This document shows positions 9,648-13,342 of a stretch of 13,342 bases of DNA, piece by piece. The notes beneath the pieces were generated by a model, which saw only the letters and a program-made list of their open reading frames with translations, had not been told where the DNA came from and did no database searches. Source of the DNA: Irineochytrium annulatum (lineage: Eukaryota; Chytridiomycota; Chytridiomycetes; Chytridiales; Chytridiaceae); contig JADGJL010000821.1 in NCBI GenBank assembly GCA_027600665.1, positions 1 through 13,342 of the forward strand, given 5' to 3'. Position numbers and translations under genes: made by a program. Every line of letters starts with the position of its first letter. Position 1 is the stretch's first letter.

Positions 9648-9757
9648 CTCGTCCCTGCCGTCGAGTGTGGAGTGTCTGCTTCACAGCCGCAAAATCCGAA
9701 GGGCGGCTTGAAGCCTTGGCTTGAACCGCACGGCTTGTGTATCCAGGCTGAATCTAC
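9648..9757. promoter_or_regulatory. 110-bp divergent promoter between the CTL transporter and AOS1
   Basis: The two start codons face away from each other across only 110 bp, so this segment must hold both 5' leaders and the core promoters. No TATA box is evident. The hexamer GGCTTG occurs three times on the plus strand (9705-9710, 9718-9723, 9732-9737), spaced 13-14 bp start to start. The same hexamer forms each arm of the palindrome upstream of TERT. That these are binding sites is inference. Confidence 0.6.
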
Positions 9758-11295
9758 ATGACAATCGCACCAATGAAGAGTCCGACGAGAAAGCGTCCTC
9801 ACGATGACGAATCCAGCGGCGAATCTGCCCCGAAGCGCCTTCGCGCTCCCGATTCCAACCAGAAGAGCAAGCCGGAGGGGAATGGACGTCGTGACGAAAG
9901 CAATGTGTCGATTACTCCAGAGGAGGCCGCGCTTTACGACAGGCAGATTCGGCTCTGGGGCCTGGAGGCGCAGACTCAGTAAGGAAGCTGTTTTTGCGTT
10001 CCCACTCCCTCCTTTTTTTGTTTGTACTGGAGAAGGCTTTTGGAGGCTAAGCTCGGCATATCGCTGGACCTCCCTATTTTGTGCATTCCCGTCCCACGCG
10101 TATCAGAAAATGACGCGACTGAACGCTGACAGAATGCGCAACTCCAACATCCTCGTGGTCGGGTTGTCTGGCCTCTCGAATGAGATCTGCAAGAACTTGG
10201 TTCTAGCGGGCATTGGTTCGTTGACGCTGTGCGATCACGAGGCGGTCAAGGAGGAGAACCTGGGTGCGCAGTTTTTTCTTGCGCAGGAAGACGTCGGGAC
10301 GAATGTAGGTTTCCGATCGCCCTTTGACGGTGACGGGATTAACATATGATTAGAGAGCAGAGGCGGCAGCACCACGAGTGCAGAATTTGAACCCTCGTGT
10401 GAAAGTCACCGTCATTGCAGACGATGTCATGACACAGTCGGTTGATTTCTTCGGTCGGTTCAACCTTATGCTCATCTGCAGCTATCAACCGCTAAGTTCA
10501 CTGGTACATATTTTCGAAAACCTTGCGTTTATCACTGAGTCTCTTCAAAGACTAGAGTTAACAATCTCTGCCGGCAAAGCGGCACGAAGTTTATTTATGC
10601 GCATTCTTTCGGTTTCTTCGGGTTCGCATTTACGGACTTTGGCGAGTACCACTACATTGAGTAAGTTCGAGTGGTTATGCATGGCGCGGTGCAAATCCAC
10701 TGACGGTGTGCGCAAATTTCTTAGAGAGCGGAAAGGGGAGGACGGCGTCCCGAAGCGACAAAAGAAGGTCGAAAGTTTTGTCAGCCTTGAAGCGTCGCTG
10801 AAGAAGACCTGGTCCAATACGAAGGCGAGGGTTCTGAAAAGGACTCCGCCGCTTTATTTCGGGATGCAATGTGAGGGGCACATGACTGAATAGCACGTTC
10901 GTTTATTGTTTTCAAAAGTGCTGTGGAGGTTCGAGAAGGAGAATCACCGCCTGCCGGACGGCCAGGAAGCGGACGAGGCATTGCTTTTACGTTATCGGAA
11001 CGAGATGGTTGAGACTGCTAAAATTGACGGTAAGACCTTGAAATCCATCATAACGCCGGAACTTCTTCGGTAAGCCAACCTTGAGCCACTTCCCATTGTC
11101 TCAACTTCTTTATTACGCAGGGTCTTCGCTGAGCAAATGCGAACGGAAATCTCACCCGTCTGCGCAATTATGGGTGGAATTGTAGCCCAAGACGCTCTGA
11201 GTGCTATTGCGTCTAAGGAAGTTGAGATCAATAATCACTTCTGCTTCTCCGCACTCGACAATGTGGGGATGGTTATAATGGCGGGACCCTCGTGA
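9758..11295 (+). CDS. AOS1: SUMO-activating enzyme E1 subunit 1 (Aos1/SAE1), 7 exons
   Basis: Aos1/SAE1 pairs with Uba2 to form the SUMO E1 enzyme, which adenylates the SUMO C-terminus; the catalytic cysteine lies in Uba2. Exons 9758-9978, 10133-10304, 10354-10503, 10551-10660, 10725-10870, 10919-11069 and 11121-11295 total 1125 nt and encode 374 residues. Seen in order: LYDRQIRLWGLEAQ (E1 arginine motif), NILVVGLSGLSNEICKNLVL (ThiF/Rossmann glycine loop), DHEAVKEENLGAQFF, RVQNLNPRVKV, FGEYHYIEERK after splicing exons 4 and 5, and the C-terminal EISPVCAIMGGIVAQDALSA that closes the adenylation fold. The first 55 residues are a charged extension with two basic clusters (RKRP, KRLR), probably a bipartite nuclear localisation signal. 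An in-frame TGA three codons upstream supports the start. Intron 1 is 154 nt; the others are 47-64 nt. Confidence 0.96.
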
Positions 11296-11755
11296 TGTGT
11301 ACTCTTTGATGGTCGATTGCACATAAAAAAGTATGACGTCGTGATTGTTCTGCATCGTATACGATGAGATTAAGCTTTCCTTTTTTCTGTAAGATCTCGA
11401 ACATAAGTGGAGTGATCAGAGGCATCCATCGTACACGCAGCTCTGCGAATATATTTCTGTTCGTAATATTGAAATATCAAATGTTTAGGAAGGCAAGAGA
11501 GGAGAAGAATAACGCCATGACCCCCAACAGCAACAGTAAAAGTCTCTTACTGAACAGACAAATACAGACAGCTATCAGAGAAAAAAGAGAGTGCGCACCC
11601 AGGTAGATAATGAAAAGAGATGGTGGAAATGATAATAGATACATGATTGCAATTTTAGTCAAATGGTACCCTCGCTTGTAACGATGTGCCAACCTCCGGC
11701 TCCCTTCTTTATCGCCCCGCTGTAAAACCGTGCACTTCAGTTGTTGAAGCCGCCC
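11296..11755. other. Convergent 3' intergenic region, no gene seen
   Basis: A 460-bp AT-rich stretch between the stops of AOS1 (plus) and the membrane protein gene (minus). It should contain both 3' UTRs. A CATAAAAAAG stretch about 30 nt past the AOS1 stop is a candidate poly(A) region. Short frames of 67-80 residues on either strand lack recognisable features and match the low GC of non-coding sequence. Confidence 0.45.
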
Positions 11756-13342
11756 TCACTCAAACCGATGCGTCCCCCAAGAATCGGCGCGAACGTTTAC
11801 GTTCACGACCTCCAGCTCCTTCCTCCCGTCCTCTTCTGTGATCCCGCCATAAAACGACCTCGTCTGCAATTGTTGCTGCTGGTGGTGGTGCTGCAACACC
11901 AGTTGCTCGTAATGACTCGCCATCTGGTCATAATGCCCCGCAACATGTTCGTAATGCCCCGAAGCCATCGGCGGGATCGGATGCGGGTGCGTGTTCTGAC
12001 TGTACGGGTAGCTCATGTCGTAGTACCTCGATCCGTCGAACGCCGGGACGCCTCCGCCAGACGAGACTTGCACTGCGACGTTCGAGCCACCTCCCCCATT
12101 CCCAGCGTTCCCAACATAGGCCTGCTGCACGTCCGTGCTCCCCACCGGTGCCGCGGCAACGGTTTGATAGTCATTCATGTAAAACGATCGCCTGTACACG
12201 CCCGACATGTCGATCCTTAACGCCGAGTGCCTTGCCCCAACGCCAGTCGGCAGCCAATCCCCCACGGAATTACACATTGCACCCGCCGACACCACGGATC
12301 GCACCTCATCAATGCTCGCGCTCCTGGGAGGCGGGTTCGTCAGCGTCGGGTACGACACAATCCTATCGCCGGAGGGCGAAAACGCGCCCGAAACGCGCGG
12401 CAGCGTTATGGCGCTGCCCTCCGACAGGCAACGGACGCCCATGGCGACGCCCGTGCTGCTCCCCAGGGTGTCACCGGAGCCGGCGCCGGCGCCGATAGTG
12501 CTCCTGCGGCCCGCCGATGAGGGCCGACCGCCCGACGTGGTCCGCGACGTCGACGCGCCATGCTTCTTCTTCTCGATCGTGTCGCGCTTCAGGCTGTTGA
12601 AGAGTCCCGAGAACAAGCCCACACGGTCATCTTTGATCCCGCTCACGACGAACCCGTCCTTCATCCCTCCCAGCGTCTCTATGTAATCATCACCTCCTAC
12701 ACTACCACCCGTTGCGCCACGGAAGCCGCTCCCGCCTCCGGTGTGCCGGTCAGAGGAGAGCCCGAGATGTGACATGGCGCGCTCGAGCCTCCTTCTCCTG
12801 CGGTCGCCGCGCTGGTCCGGGTGGGTCGGGTTCGCATAAACAGTTTTGAAGCACCAGATAAAGCTGAGCGTCGCGCCGAGAGCGATGACGGCCAGGAAGA
12901 TGTAGACGAACACGGTGGAGCTCGGGCCCGAGGGCGGGGGCGTGGCCGTGTTGTTGGACTGCGTCGCGTCACCGACCGCCGTCGGATTTAATGTAGGCAA
13001 GGTGGAGTGCGAAAATCCTGCTGGCCACACGCCGGCGGTGGACGGGATGGTGGGGACGACGGCGGGCAGGGCGTGGGTGGAATTCGTCGGGGTCACGACC
13101 GAGGTGGGAGGTGGCGGTGGGACGGTGCGGAAGATGGTGATCGGGGAGTGGTTGATGTCGACGGTAACGATAATGGTGGAGATGATCGGAGCGGGATCGG
13201 TGGGCGTCGGGGCGTCGGTGAAGCCGTCGCCACCGTCATCGGTTGCATGCGCATGACGGTGAGTGCTTTTCGGCGGCGCGTCGGATGAAGAACCGTCTTC
13301 CTCATCCGTCGTTGGGGAGGGCGGAGGGTCAGTGGAGGGGGA
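11756..13342 (-). CDS. Single-pass membrane protein, 5' part cut by window edge; family not recognised
   Basis: The frame is open from the window edge to TGA at 11756, so 528 C-terminal residues are visible and the start lies outside. I do not recognise the family. The visible N-terminal part (about 142 residues) is rich in Pro, Thr and Ser, with sequons such as NHS, NST and NNT, as in O-glycosylated fungal surface proteins. One hydrophobic helix, TVFVYIFLAVIALGATLSFI (about 12851-12916), is followed by a basic stop-transfer stretch (RGDRRRRRLERAMS). The long tail is low-complexity (Gly, Ser, Arg, Tyr) and ends with three HYE/HYD repeats, a His/Gln tract and an acidic segment. A type I surface or sensor-like protein fits the layout, but that is inference. 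The frame stays open for 1587 nt with consistent composition and a clear helix, so it is very likely real. Confidence 0.78.
   Translation of the reverse strand, partial: SPSTDPPPSPTTDEEDGSSSDAPPKSTHRHAHATDDGGDGFTDAPTPTDPAPIISTIIVTVDINHSPITIFRTVPPPPPTSVVTPTNSTHALPAVVPTIPSTAGVWPAGFSHSTLPTLNPTAVGDATQSNNTATPPPSGPSSTVFVYIFLAVIALGATLSFIWCFKTVYANPTHPDQRGDRRRRRLERAMSHLGLSSDRHTGGGSGFRGATGGSVGGDDYIETLGGMKDGFVVSGIKDDRVGLFSGLFNSLKRDTIEKKKHGASTSRTTSGGRPSSAGRRSTIGAGAGSGDTLGSSTGVAMGVRCLSEGSAITLPRVSGAFSPSGDRIVSYPTLTNPPPRSASIDEVRSVVSAGAMCNSVGDWLPTGVGARHSALRIDMSGVYRRSFYMNDYQTVAAAPVGSTDVQQAYVGNAGNGGGGSNVAVQVSSGGGVPAFDGSRYYDMSYPYSQNTHPHPIPPMASGHYEHVAGHYDQMASHYEQLVLQHHHQQQQLQTRSFYGGITEEDGRKELEVVNVNVRADSWGTHRFE
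11864..11968 (-). repeat. HYE/HYD repeats followed by a His/Gln tract in the membrane protein tail
   Basis: Three near-tandem units, MASGHYEH, VAGHYDQ and MASHYEQ (11903-11968), are followed by a His/Gln-rich tract, LVLQHHHQQQQLQ (11864-11902). The DNA repeats imperfectly, consistent with old unit duplication in a coding low-complexity region. Confidence 0.75.

Noticed and set aside
13093..13305. Separate small Pro/Ser-rich protein on the minus strand
   Set aside because: It is another frame over the open 5' part of the membrane protein gene, which continues to the window edge.

Overview
The window looks like nuclear DNA from a flagellated (zoosporic) fungus, for example a chytrid or a relative. 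It carries five protein genes. Four have short spliceosomal introns, mostly 33-74 nt, with GT...AG ends and, in many of them, CTAAC/CTAAT/CTGAC-like branch sites. One gene encodes enkurin, an axonemal protein found in lineages with cilia or flagella. The telomerase motifs read in a fungal style (DIKQCYDSI, RRFETMS). CTG falls at conserved leucines, so the standard code applies. No species can be named from the sequence alone, and no rRNA, tRNA, CRISPR array or transposon is visible.

Layout. (1) 4522-227, minus strand: the complete catalytic subunit of telomerase (TERT), cut into about 25 small exons. No single open reading frame shows the gene. Splicing by hand gives one continuous frame of 1046 codons plus stop, with the TEN domain, RNA-binding domain, reverse transcriptase motifs and C-terminal extension in order and the three catalytic aspartates present. 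(2) 6472-5056, minus: enkurin, 3 exons, about 432 residues. (3) 9647-6782, minus: a choline-transporter-like protein (CTL/SLC44, Pns1 family), 3 exons, 920 residues, with an unusually large cysteine-rich extracellular loop. (4) 9758-11295, plus: the SUMO-activating enzyme subunit Aos1/SAE1, 7 exons, 374 residues, head-to-head with gene 3 across only 110 bp. (5) 13342-11756, minus: a single-pass membrane protein cut by the window edge, with a Pro/Ser/Thr-rich outer segment and a low-complexity cytoplasmic tail. I do not recognise its family.

The genes do not form a pathway. They look like a normal stretch of housekeeping chromosome: telomere maintenance, flagellar axoneme, membrane transport, SUMO conjugation and a surface protein. 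The most rewarding item is the TERT gene, because it is invisible to simple ORF finding and its intron density is far higher than that of its neighbours.
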